64,000 nucleotides of DNA from Actinomycetota bacterium (GCA_018268675.1 JAFDWB010000089.1:281713-345712), one strand, 5' to 3'. Counted from the first letter of the stretch, positions 53,202-61,343 are shown. Numbers and translations: made by a program. Notes: generated by a model from the letters alone, not told the origin.

Positions 53202-54285
53202 CGTCTCCCCTCCCTTCGTCGAAGCGTTCCTCGAGGCGTCGGTTGGCGTCGATCCAGGCGCGCTCGACGTGGTCGTCGTGGACGTGGATATAGCCGGACG
53301 TGGTCGAGAGCCACTGGTGACCGAGCAGCTCCTGCAGCGCCTTCAGGTCCATCCCCGCCCCATACAAAGAGGAGGCGCAGTAATGGCGGAGGACGTGCGG
53401 GGTGAGGCGTCCCGACCAGCCCGGCAGGAGGAGGGCGGTCTGACCGGCGAGCCCTTCCCGCAGGGCGTTGGCGCCGACCCGCCGGCAACGCTCGAGCACC
53501 GGGTCGTGGCGCTCGCTCGGCAGCATCGGCGCGTCGGGGTCGGCCCAGTCGTCGCCGAAGCGGTGGCGGACGTCGCCGAGCCACCAGTCGATCAGCCGGT
53601 CGGCCCCGTTGATCGCCGGCACGAGGCGGGGCTTCGGACCGCGACCGCGGCTGCCCTTGCCGTGGCGGACGTGGAGCTTGCCCACGGCGCCGAGGTCGGG
53701 GCGCCAGTCTCGGAGGTCGAGCATCACCGTCTCGTTCATGCGCAGACCGAGTCGTCGCCAGAGGGACGCAGCGAAGTAGTCGCGGGCGGCGGGCAGGTAC
53801 TTACGCGCCTCGGGCACCGCTCGGCGCCAGCCGCAGAAGAGCTCCTCGACCTCCGCCTCCGACGGCGGCACCCGCACCTTGCCGAGCGAGGCGCCCGACT
53901 GGCGGTTGAACTCGTCGATCGGCTGCTCGACCACGCAGCCGGTCAGGGCATGGAGGTCGCCCTGGTAGCGGGCGATCACGAACTCGTAGAAGAGGGCCAG
54001 GGCGCCGGCCTTGCCGGCGCGGGTGGTGACGCTCCGTCCCTCCCGTCGCTGGTCGGCCAGGAAGCGATCGGCGTCCTCGCAGGCGGCCGACCACAACGGC
54101 CCACCCAGCGAGCGGGCGAACTCGATGATCACCCTGCGCGTGTTCGCGACGTGGGCGTCGCTGAGCCCGGCCGCCGCCATCGCCAGCGCGTACTCGTCGA
54201 CGATCTCCTGCTCGAAGTCCTCCGCCTCGGCATCCGTCCGCAGCGTCCGGGGCGAGCCGAGGTTGCGGACCACCGCCAGACTCAT
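53170..54285 (-). CDS. Intact tyrosine recombinase of the cassette
   Basis: 371 residues. A core-binding domain fills about 30-140. The catalytic tetrad is complete: Arg in LGLRMNETVMLDL, His-x-x-Arg in PHVLRHYCASSLY, His in LLGHQWLSTTSGY, whose Tyr is the nucleophile. It is unrelated in detail to the element's own integrase at 40,878. It is the first gene of a three-gene cassette inserted between the VirB4 and VirD4 genes, so it may move the cassette itself. Confidence 0.85.
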   Translation of the reverse strand: MSLAVVRNLGSPRTLRTDAEAEDFEQEIVDEYALAMAAAGLSDAHVANTRRVIIEFARSLGGPLWSAACEDADRFLADQRREGRSVTTRAGKAGALALFYEFVIARYQGDLHALTGCVVEQPIDEFNRQSGASLGKVRVPPSEAEVEELFCGWRRAVPEARKYLPAARDYFAASLWRRLGLRMNETVMLDLRDWRPDLGAVGKLHVRHGKGSRGRGPKPRLVPAINGADRLIDWWLGDVRHRFGDDWADPDAPMLPSERHDPVLERCRRVGANALREGLAGQTALLLPGWSGRLTPHVLRHYCASSLYGAGMDLKALQELLGHQWLSTTSGYIHVHDDHVERAWIDANRRLEERFDEGRGDDALEPAAAGR

Positions 54286-54332
54286 GGGTGCTCCGCTTCA
54301 GCGAGACGGCTCATCTCTCGAAGATATCGTGA

Positions 54333-54369
54333 GAACTTCAGCAATCCTGAAATCTCATCGAGAAAGTTC
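54333..54369. promoter_or_regulatory. Nested inverted repeats before the recombinase gene
   Basis: TTCAG (54,337-54,341) pairs with CTGAA (54,347-54,351); GAACTT (54,333-54,338) also pairs with AAGTTC (54,364-54,369). The site lies 48-84 bp before the recombinase start. It is a candidate operator for the XRE protein. Confidence 0.35.
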
Positions 54370-54411
54370 CGTCCTTGCGAGGAGAGGATCGCTTCGACCT
54401 CTCAGGTCTCT

Positions 54412-54462
54412 CTCCCGCCATGCGACGTCTCGCCCGCCGGGCGAGACGTCGCATGGCGGGAG
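54412..54462. repeat. 51-bp perfect palindrome
   Basis: Bases 54,412-54,436 are the exact reverse complement of 54,438-54,462, with a single base at the centre (54,437). The inner part around the centre reads GTCTCGCCCG-C-CGGGCGAGAC. It lies in the 311-bp gap between the divergent recombinase and VirD4 genes. Such a palindrome could be a recombination site, a cruciform, a bidirectional terminator or an oriT-like structure. Confidence 0.75.
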
Positions 54463-54596
54463 GCGGGATCCCGCTGCTGGGCCGGCTCCCGACTGGAAGG
54501 AGGCGACTCCCCTTCAAAGGTAGTCGACGCCGGTTCCTATCAAGCAAGAGCCTCTGGCGAACCCGGCGCCATAGAGGTTCTGCCTTCGAGGGCCGC

Positions 54597-56309
54597 GTGA
54601 AAGGCGGCGATGACAAGTCGATTTGGATCGCCGGCGCCGTCCTCGCTTCGGCTTGCGTTGCGCTATGGCTTACCGGCGCGACGGCCGCCGCCTTGTTCGG
54701 GCGCGGCTGGACCCCGCTCCCGCTAAGCGAGCTTCCGGCGACCGCGATCCGCTTCCCCTCTCACCTCGGCAACCCAGCCGAAGCCTGGCCTCCCGATGAG
54801 CGGCATGCTCTCCCCGGCGCGACCCCCTTCTACTTCACCGGGCTCTTCGTGGTGGCCGCGCTCGGCGCCGCCGCCTTCGGTGGCCTCCGCGGCGCCGAGC
54901 TGATCGGGATCGCTCAGCCTGCGGGGGCGCGGCGCCGAGCGCCGAGCGCGCGGTGGGCAACCGCGCGCGATCTTCGCCCGCTCCGTCTCCGCCATCCCAC
55001 TCGCGGCCGGATCACGCTCGGTCGCTTCGGCCGCCATTTGGTTGCTGCCGGCGAACGTCAGTCGGTGATGTTGCTCGGCCCGACTCAAGGGCACAAGACC
55101 TCCGGGCTCGCCGTGCCGGCGCTACTCGAGTGGGAAGGCCCGGTCCTGGCGACGTCAGTCAAGACCGACTTACTCGTCGACACGCTTGCCCATCGCGAAA
55201 CGAAGGGCGAGGTGATGATCTTCGATCCGGCACGGTCAACGGAGCTGCCGCGTTCGCGGGCGACGCCGCTCTCTGGCGCTTCGACCTGGCATGGGGCGAG
55301 GCGCGTCGCACACTGGCTGGCAGGCGCAGGCCGCGCCGGCTCGGCGGCGGGGCTGCAGGACGCCGACTTCTGGCTCACCTCCGCCGAGAAGCTGCTCGCA
55401 CCCCTACTGTTCGCCGCGGCCGCCAACGGGCGCACAATGGGCTCGGTTGTGCGCTGGCTGGACGAAGGCGCGGATGCGAGCGAGGCCGAGGTGCTGGAGC
55501 TCCTTTCCGCGCTCGACGTAGACGAGGCGAGACGGGCATATCTGGCAACCCAAAACCGGGAGGACCGCCAGAGGTCGTCGGTCTATACGACCGCGGAGAT
55601 GATCGTCGCGGCTTTCGCCGACCCACACGTCCTCGAGGAGACCGCCGGCGCGGACTACACCCCAGCCGCCCTCCTCGACGGCGGCGCGAACACGCTCTAT
55701 CTCTGCGCTCCGCTCCACGAACAGGAGCGGCTACGCCCGCTCTTTTCGATGATCGTGCAGGAGCTACTTGCCGTGGTCTACGAGGCGGCCGCGACCACCG
55801 GCGAGCCTCTTGACCCTCCGCTGCTGCTCCTTCTCGACGAGGCGGCGAACATCGCGCCGATCCCCAACCTCGACGAGATCGCTTCCACCGGAGCCGGCCA
55901 GGGAGTGCAACTGGTCTCGGTCTTCCATGATCTTTCCCAGATAAAGGCGCGCTGGGGCAGCCGTTCGGGGACCATCATCAACAATCACCGGGCCGTCCTG
56001 CTCGGGAGCGGCATTTCCGACCCGGAGACTCTGTCGTATGCCTCGCGGGTAATCGGCTCCGGCCAGTTCGAGCAACGATCGGAAACCGCAGGCGAGCGAG
56101 GCCGGCGCTCCACCACTGAAGGCCAGACCTATCGAGATCTTGCGCCGGGCAACGTTTTACGAGAAGGTTTCTCCACTAGCGCAATTCTGATCTACGGAAA
56201 CCTGCCGCCGGCGCGAATTCGCCTGCGGCCCTGGTTTCAAGAGGCAGAGCTCCGCAAGCTCAGGCACGCCTTTCCAAGCGGATCAGGAGTCTCGGAGGTG
56301 GGGCCATGA
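54597..56309 (+). CDS. VirD4/TraG-family coupling protein
   Basis: 570 residues from the GTG at 54,597 (GAGG upstream); earlier in-frame starts would run through the palindrome. Transmembrane helices occupy about 10-40 and 85-105. Walker A is LLGPTQGHKTSGLAVP and Walker B LLLLLDEAANIAP, with the coupling-protein landmark IFDPARSTELPRSRATPLSG. VirD4 ATPases bring the relaxase-DNA complex to the channel. The P-loop has His where Gly or Ser is usual before Lys. It overlaps the next gene by 4 nt. Confidence 0.85.
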   Translation: MKGGDDKSIWIAGAVLASACVALWLTGATAAALFGRGWTPLPLSELPATAIRFPSHLGNPAEAWPPDERHALPGATPFYFTGLFVVAALGAAAFGGLRGAELIGIAQPAGARRRAPSARWATARDLRPLRLRHPTRGRITLGRFGRHLVAAGERQSVMLLGPTQGHKTSGLAVPALLEWEGPVLATSVKTDLLVDTLAHRETKGEVMIFDPARSTELPRSRATPLSGASTWHGARRVAHWLAGAGRAGSAAGLQDADFWLTSAEKLLAPLLFAAAANGRTMGSVVRWLDEGADASEAEVLELLSALDVDEARRAYLATQNREDRQRSSVYTTAEMIVAAFADPHVLEETAGADYTPAALLDGGANTLYLCAPLHEQERLRPLFSMIVQELLAVVYEAAATTGEPLDPPLLLLLDEAANIAPIPNLDEIASTGAGQGVQLVSVFHDLSQIKARWGSRSGTIINNHRAVLLGSGISDPETLSYASRVIGSGQFEQRSETAGERGRRSTTEGQTYRDLAPGNVLREGFSTSAILIYGNLPPARIRLRPWFQEAELRKLRHAFPSGSGVSEVGP

Positions 56310-57067
56310 GCCTCGAAGAAAAATCGGCCACCGAAGTGCTTCCGGGGGCCGCGCCTGCACCGGACGAGACTCGGGCACCAAAGCCCCTCGGGGACGATGC
56401 TGTGCCTCTCCGTGACCCTGCCGACGGCGAGCTGCTACGCGAGCGGGAGGAGCGCGTTCAGGTCGTAGCCCGGCGCCGACGGGTGCGGCGGGTCGCGATA
56501 CCTCAGAGCCGAAGGGCGACGATGCTCGGGGCTGTTGGTCTCGTCGTCCTGGCGACCGCGGTTGGCGCTCTGGCCGTAGCCCGAAACTCAGCGCCGGATG
56601 CGCCAAGGCCGTCGCCAGCGAGCACGGTCGGGCCACCGGCCGCCCTCGCTCAAGGGTCGTCGGGCAAGCGGATCTCGGCGAAGCGGAAAAGCACTGGCGG
56701 CGTCGCCCAGGCCCGGCGCCGGGCGGCCTTAAGAGCCAGAGCGGAGGCTGCCCGGCGCCGGGCGCGGCAACGTCGGCGAGCAAGAGAGCTGCGGTTGCAG
56801 GGCATCCACGGGAGCGCTCGCGATGGCCGGCACGTACGCGAGGTACCGGCACCACCTCTGACGACGGGTTCGCCGGTGGTGAAGGAAGCAGCGAGCGCGC
56901 CGCCTTCGATTTCGGTGCCGCCGCCCGCAGACGCGCCAGGGACGGAACCGTCCTCACCACCACACGAATCGGCGGCACCGACGGCGAGCGGTGGGGCAGC
57001 GGCACCCGCGCCAAGCGCGTCAGCGAATGAAGGCGCTGCGGAAAGCGAGTTTGGCTTCGAGAGGTAG
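56306..57067 (+). CDS. Single-pass membrane protein ending in EFGFER
   Basis: 253 residues. Acidic cytoplasmic N-terminus, basic stop (RRRRVRRVAIPQSRR), one transmembrane helix (about 72-93), then a basic Ala/Arg-rich coiled region and a Pro/Ser/Ala-rich outside tail. The last residues are AAESEFGFER, the same ending as the membrane-tailed sigma protein at 44,197. No known family is recognised. Its position after VirD4 suggests a role in transfer. Confidence 0.65.
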   Translation: MSLEEKSATEVLPGAAPAPDETRAPKPLGDDAVPLRDPADGELLREREERVQVVARRRRVRRVAIPQSRRATMLGAVGLVVLATAVGALAVARNSAPDAPRPSPASTVGPPAALAQGSSGKRISAKRKSTGGVAQARRRAALRARAEAARRRARQRRRARELRLQGIHGSARDGRHVREVPAPPLTTGSPVVKEAASAPPSISVPPPADAPGTEPSSPPHESAAPTASGGAAAPAPSASANEGAAESEFGFER

Positions 57068-57108
57068 CGACGCGGACGGGAGCCGCGTGGAAGAGACAGG
57101 AGATTGCG

Positions 57109-58731
57109 ATGTGCGAAAGATCGAGACGACTGATTCGGCGACTTCGAGGCCTTGGCCCTCGCGGCCCAGCCCTTGCGTTTCTTCTGTGCCTCTTCGGCCT
57201 GGCCGTCGCGGCCACCCCTGCGGCCGCCGCGCCGTCGAAGTTCATCTACCTGCTCTGCGATCCGGCGCTACCCGGTGGCAACCCGCCAGCAGCCAGCTTC
57301 ACGGTCAATCCGGGCGTGCCGTTCACCCCGTTTCAGACCTGTGCGCAGCCGGGCGGCTCGATCGGCATCACCGAGACCGGCAGCACTGCCGGCCAGTTCG
57401 CCTGGTGGAGCTTCGCGATCCCGGCGACGCCCGGCGGCTACGTCGAAGCGGCGACCGTTTCGGGCAGCGCCTCCGGTCTCGGCCCCGGCAACAACCACAC
57501 CTATGCCTACGAACAAGGGTGGCCGGTGAACGGCGCCGGGGAGAGCAGACGCGTCTTCCAAAACTCCGAAGGCGAAGCTCCGTTCTATTTCAGCTACGAC
57601 ATCTTCAGGATCTTCATCAACTGCGACGGCAACTATGCGCCCGGCTGCGGCGCCGGACCGACGATCGCCATCCATGACATCGCCGCCACCGAGGTCGACC
57701 TCAATCCGCCGGTGCTCGCCTCGATCTCGGGGTCGCTGCTGGCGCCGGGTGTGCTGCACGGTCACCAGGAACTGAGCGCCGTAGCCGGGGACATCGGCGG
57801 CGGGGTGAGCCGCCTGGAAGTGCTGGTGAACGGGATCCCTGCTCCATCACCGACGCTCGCGCCGTGCGCCGTGGCGGCGGTGGCGAACCCGAGCTACACC
57901 GGCATCGCGGCGTTCACGCCCTCGCCATGCCCGCCGCAGTTGAAAGCGAACTGGACGCTAGACACTGCCACGTCGCCGTTCCAGCAAGGGGCAAATACGG
58001 TTCAGGTCTGCGCTTCTGACTTCTCGACCATCACGGAAGCGAACAAGACGTGCTCGCTGCCGCGAGCGTTCACGGTCGACAACTCATGCACGGAATCCCC
58101 GGTCGCGGGAGGCCAGATGTTGTCGGCTGAGTTCGCGCGGTCACACAACGAGGAAGTGACGGTGCCATTCGACAAAGGCGCCCGGGTTCGTGGCGACCTT
58201 GCAAACGACTCGGGCGAGCCGATCAGCGGCGCGACGATCTGCGTGCAGCTAGAAACTCCGGGATCGCCTCGAGGCCTAGTGCCTGTGGGGACTGCGACTA
58301 CGGATGCCAGCGGCCATTACACGTACGACATTCACCCGGGCCCGAACCGGCGCGTGCTGATCGGGTACCGACACGATTCCTTTCAGGTCGGCCGGTCGAT
58401 CCGGTACTACTCGCATGTCAGGCCGACGATCAAGTTGTCGGCGGGCAAACTCCACAACGGCGATGTCTTGAAAATCAAGGGCAAGCTGCCTGGGGGTCAT
58501 CGAGCCGCCGGACGAGTCGTCGTCCTGCAAGCAGGCGCTCTGCATTCGAAGAAGTGGTATCCGTTTGGCGAAACCACGACCAACGCGGAAGGGCGCTACC
58601 ACTACGAATACCGCTTCGTCAACACCACGACCAAGACGACCTATGGGATTCGCGCTTCCGTACCGCGCCAAGATGATTACTTCTACCGGGGTGGACACTC
58701 GAAGACTGCCTTGGTTGAGGTGCGGAGGTGA
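57109..58731 (+). CDS. Exported multidomain beta protein
   Basis: 540 residues behind an AGGAG site. A signal peptide ends near ATPAAAAP (about 41). The first 170 mature residues form a cysteine-containing beta domain (SFTVNPGVPFTPFQTC). After a middle Ig-like part, a carboxypeptidase-regulatory-like fold follows (ARVRGDLANDSGEPISGATI) and a last beta repeat ends in basic residues. Likely a surface protein that may contact the recipient cell; no catalytic motif is seen. Confidence 0.7.
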   Translation: MCERSRRLIRRLRGLGPRGPALAFLLCLFGLAVAATPAAAAPSKFIYLLCDPALPGGNPPAASFTVNPGVPFTPFQTCAQPGGSIGITETGSTAGQFAWWSFAIPATPGGYVEAATVSGSASGLGPGNNHTYAYEQGWPVNGAGESRRVFQNSEGEAPFYFSYDIFRIFINCDGNYAPGCGAGPTIAIHDIAATEVDLNPPVLASISGSLLAPGVLHGHQELSAVAGDIGGGVSRLEVLVNGIPAPSPTLAPCAVAAVANPSYTGIAAFTPSPCPPQLKANWTLDTATSPFQQGANTVQVCASDFSTITEANKTCSLPRAFTVDNSCTESPVAGGQMLSAEFARSHNEEVTVPFDKGARVRGDLANDSGEPISGATICVQLETPGSPRGLVPVGTATTDASGHYTYDIHPGPNRRVLIGYRHDSFQVGRSIRYYSHVRPTIKLSAGKLHNGDVLKIKGKLPGGHRAAGRVVVLQAGALHSKKWYPFGETTTNAEGRYHYEYRFVNTTTKTTYGIRASVPRQDDYFYRGGHSKTALVEVRR

Positions 58732-58824
58732 TTCGCAGCATCCTCTACCGTGAGAACCAGAGACCAAATAGAAGAATTGCGCCGCGGCCGTCAGCCCGGC
58801 AACTGACATAGGAGGACCGACAGA

Positions 58825-59433
58825 ATGGGCGATCTGAACATCGGAACGCGCGCCAGCATTGGGGCGGTCACCGGTCCGGCCGCGCTGCTCGTAGCGTTGA
58901 TCGCGATGGTGTCCTCACTGTCGGGCGGCGCCGCTGCCGCCCCGCACAGCCACAAGATCACGGCGAGGCAGCTCGCAAAGGGAGCGGTAACGGCTCGGGC
59001 GCTTGCGCCGGGGGCCGTGAACTCAAAAGCGCTAGCGGACAACGCGGTGAACAAGCGGATCATCGCCCCTGGGGCGGTCATTGCACGCGGGATCTCCGCC
59101 GATGCGGTCACGCGCGATGCGATCGCGCCCGGGTCGGTGTACGGCGGCGCCCTGACCACCGAGTCGATTCACGTCACGCCGATCGCTGATCGTGACGCGA
59201 TCGCCGCCAACCCAGAATGGACGGCGAGCAATACGGAGACGACGCTCTGTGGACCCGGCGAAGCACTCCTCGGGACCGGCTTCATCGTTAATGAACCGGG
59301 GAACCGCGAAGTCACCTTCCTGCGGGCTGCTCCCTTCCTCAGCGGAACCGGTAACGGCGTCACGGGTGAAATTGCCAGCAACTCCGGGGGCGTTGCGAAA
59401 GCGCAAATCATGGCGATCTGCCTGGGCGGCTAG
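58825..59433 (+). CDS. Exported protein with 11-residue GAV repeats
   Basis: 202 residues from an ATG behind TAGGAGG. A signal or anchor segment (12-38) precedes five repeats of about 11 residues (KGAVTARALAP, GAVNSKALAD and so on), a pattern predicted to coil as a beta-solenoid or trimeric stalk. The C-terminal 90 residues form a beta-rich head with two cysteines. Similar repeat proteins are common in Solirubrobacterales. It converges on the gene at 59,449. Confidence 0.7.
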   Translation: MGDLNIGTRASIGAVTGPAALLVALIAMVSSLSGGAAAAPHSHKITARQLAKGAVTARALAPGAVNSKALADNAVNKRIIAPGAVIARGISADAVTRDAIAPGSVYGGALTTESIHVTPIADRDAIAANPEWTASNTETTLCGPGEALLGTGFIVNEPGNREVTFLRAAPFLSGTGNGVTGEIASNSGGVAKAQIMAICLGG

Positions 59434-59448
59434 ACGACTGCCTACGCT

Positions 59449-59781
59449 CTAGTCCAGGTCGGCGAGTGTGAGGGCGATCCACTCCCACTCGCCGTTTACT
59501 ACCGGCATGAGGTCGGGTCGTAGCGCTGCTGCCGTCGACAGCTCATGGCTCGTGTAGGTGCGCGAGGCATAAGCGGCGGCCCGCTCCTCCGGCGAGCTGC
59601 CCGCAAGGGACACGGCGATGTTCTCGCATCGCCTCCGAAACGCCAGCCGCTGCTGCTGACGATCGACGCGGTGGGCGGCGGCGTCGTCGTCGCCGCCGAC
59701 GATGCGCAGGCCGACAACCTGGTAGTCGGCCTGCTCCTCTTTCCGGGGCGGCGGCGCCGGGCTGACTGCAATCTGATTCAT
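59449..59781 (-). CDS. Hypothetical protein, last gene of the second sigma operon
   Basis: 110 residues from the ATG at 59,781 behind GGAGG. The middle is Gln/Arg-rich (RVDRQQQRLAFRRRCE) and the end is acidic (WIALTLADLD). No family is recognised. A long nested inverted repeat (59,801-59,895) separates it from the gene before it, so it may be controlled apart from the rest of the operon. Confidence 0.55.
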   Translation of the reverse strand: MNQIAVSPAPPPRKEEQADYQVVGLRIVGGDDDAAAHRVDRQQQRLAFRRRCENIAVSLAGSSPEERAAAYASRTYTSHELSTAAALRPDLMPVVNGEWEWIALTLADLD

Positions 59782-59800
59782 GGAAGCCTCCGGGCTCGTG

Positions 59801-59895
59801 GCCTCCGCCCGCTGCGGAAGCCGATCAGGGGCATCCGCACGCCGAAGGCGTGCCACACTTGGGATCTCTTTTCGGCTTCCGCAGTGGGCGGAGGC
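59801..59895. repeat. Long nested inverted repeat
   Basis: Arms 59,801-59,824 and 59,872-59,895 (24 nt) pair with one mismatch. Inside, GCACGCC (59,837-59,843) pairs with GGCGTGC (59,847-59,853) around GAA. It lies 20 bp before the start of the 110-residue gene, leaving that gene's ribosome site outside the stem. Same plan as 61,269-61,343. Confidence 0.7.
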
Positions 59896-60008
59896 GGGCC
59901 TCTGCGCTTCGGTGGTGAGTGCCATCACCCTGACTGTCAAATCGCGGGTCCTGCCGTAGGGCTTCAAATCGACCCCCAGGTCTTGGGCCGAGCGCGTCGT
60001 CATCGGCG

Positions 60009-60365
60009 CTAGCGCAAACCAGGGCGAGACAGAATCACTACGAGGGCACGCTGAGCGTCGTGGGTCGAGACGACGTAGTCGTAGCTGTGACATTCGTCGT
60101 GAGCGTCAGCGGCTTCGACCACGGCGATCCGGGCTTCTTCATCGGGGAGAATCAGGCGGCGCTGGTCGAATCCGATCAGGAGCCGCTCGTACGCTCGCGC
60201 CCGACGCAAAGTCGTCGAGGGATCGCGAAGCCGGTCGGGGCTCCGAAGGTCTTCGCGATCACCAGCGAGCCAGGTCCTGACGTCCCCGCGTAGGAGCTCA
60301 ATCTGATGGTCCGGCAAGTCAATGGGGACCGCAAGCCTGCGTGAACTGCCTCTTGGAAGAGTCAT
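60009..60365 (-). CDS. Hypothetical protein of the second sigma operon
   Basis: 118 residues, in ATGA overlap with the gene before it. Mostly helical with charged clusters (TWLAGDREDLRSPDRLRD and LRRARAYERLLIGFDQRR). YDYVVSTHDAQRALVVILSR ends the protein. No known family is recognised. Its place between other uncharacterised genes suggests an element-specific role. Confidence 0.55.
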   Translation of the reverse strand: MTLPRGSSRRLAVPIDLPDHQIELLRGDVRTWLAGDREDLRSPDRLRDPSTTLRRARAYERLLIGFDQRRLILPDEEARIAVVEAADAHDECHSYDYVVSTHDAQRALVVILSRPGLR

Positions 60366-60721
60366 TGATCGCTCCCGTCCCCGGCATCGTCGGCGTCGAC
60401 GGCCTGGATGGCGACGAGCGGGCCGATCGGCCGGTGGAACTCGAGCCATGCTTCCGTTCCGATGTCGACCCAGTACGCCTGACAGTTGTCGGGGTCGAGA
60501 AAGAAGCCGGCGCCACCGGAGACGAACGCGCTGATCCCGACCCCTTTCGGCTCGGTATCGACTTTCTCTAGCTTCCCTTCGAAGCCACCGCCGAAAAAGG
60601 TGCCGTAGTCGTTGAATTCGACTTTGACATGGTGTCCGAGCATGGCCTGAAGCCGGATCAGGGCGTCGAGAAACACGATTGGGCGCTGAGTCTCCATGCC
60701 GCCTAACGAATCGCGGTTCAC
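60362..60721 (-). CDS. Hypothetical protein of the second sigma operon
   Basis: 119 residues; the ATG at 60,721 overlaps the sigma stop (ATGA), although a second ATG (METQRPIV) is possible. LDALIRLQAMLGHHVKVEFN and YGTFFGGGFEGKLEKVDT suggest a small beta-barrel core; WVDIGTEAWLEFHRPIG follows. No family is recognised. The DNA-binding or structural role is unknown. Confidence 0.55.
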   Translation of the reverse strand: MNRDSLGGMETQRPIVFLDALIRLQAMLGHHVKVEFNDYGTFFGGGFEGKLEKVDTEPKGVGISAFVSGGAGFFLDPDNCQAYWVDIGTEAWLEFHRPIGPLVAIQAVDADDAGDGSDQ

Positions 60722-61284
60722 GATTTCTCCCCCCCTCCGCTACCGAGGGACTTCCGGACGCGCGCTCTTCCCTCGACGAGACACCTATTGATCTTCGTCT
60801 TACTCCATCCCTGCATCTCTTCGATCTCGCGGTAGCTGTAGCCGAGCCCCACCAAGACCATCGCCGTCCGCTCATCCGGCTTCAGCTCGCGCATGACGCC
60901 TGCTACCTGCTCGACTTCCTCACGCCGCTCGTACAGGGCGTCGGGACCGTCTGCGGCGTCGGGGATCTCGATCTCGAGCTGCTCGCCGCTCCGCGGCGCA
61001 ACGAACACGCCGATCTCCCGCGACGCGCGGCGATTTGCACGTCGGGAAAGGGTCCAAGCGCAGCGCTTGACGACCACCATCATCCATCGCAGTGCATCGA
61101 CGCCGGCCTGTCCGTCGTAGTTGCGCAGGAAGAGGATGCATGCCTCGCTGAGCGCATCGTCGGCGTCGCAGGCACGCGCCGAGTTGCGGTGCGCCTGACG
61201 AGAGAGTGCGCTTCCGTGCGAGCGCAGCAGTTCTTCGAGAATCTGCGTGCGGCCCGGCTTCGGCGTATCCGGCTGAGGGACCAT
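60718..61284 (-). CDS. ECF-type sigma factor-like protein
   Basis: 188 residues. Region 2 is LSEACILFLRNYDGQAG, then WMMVVVKRCAWTLSRRANRR; region 4 is MVLVGLGYSYREIEEMQGWS, then KTKINRCLVEGRARVRKSL. It opens the minus-strand operon with three unknown genes and carries no membrane tail, unlike the protein at 44,197. Its start codon lies inside one arm of the inverted repeat 61,269-61,343. It may control transfer or excision genes. Confidence 0.75.
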   Translation of the reverse strand: MVPQPDTPKPGRTQILEELLRSHGSALSRQAHRNSARACDADDALSEACILFLRNYDGQAGVDALRWMMVVVKRCAWTLSRRANRRASREIGVFVAPRSGEQLEIEIPDAADGPDALYERREEVEQVAGVMRELKPDERTAMVLVGLGYSYREIEEMQGWSKTKINRCLVEGRARVRKSLGSGGGEKS

Positions 61285-61343
61285 GCGGCCGGCCCCGCAC
61301 GCGCAGCGTGCGAAAATTTTTGGCCGCGTGGTCCCTCAGCCGG
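61269..61343. terminator. Nested inverted repeat with T-run hairpin
   Basis: Outer arms 61,269-61,290 and 61,322-61,343 (22 nt) pair with one mismatch. The inner hairpin CGCACGC-GCA-GCGTGCG (61,296-61,312) is followed by AAAATTTTT (61,313-61,321), a proper Rho-independent terminator for plus-strand transcripts. For minus-strand transcripts the outer stem covers the sigma-gene start codon. Confidence 0.7.
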
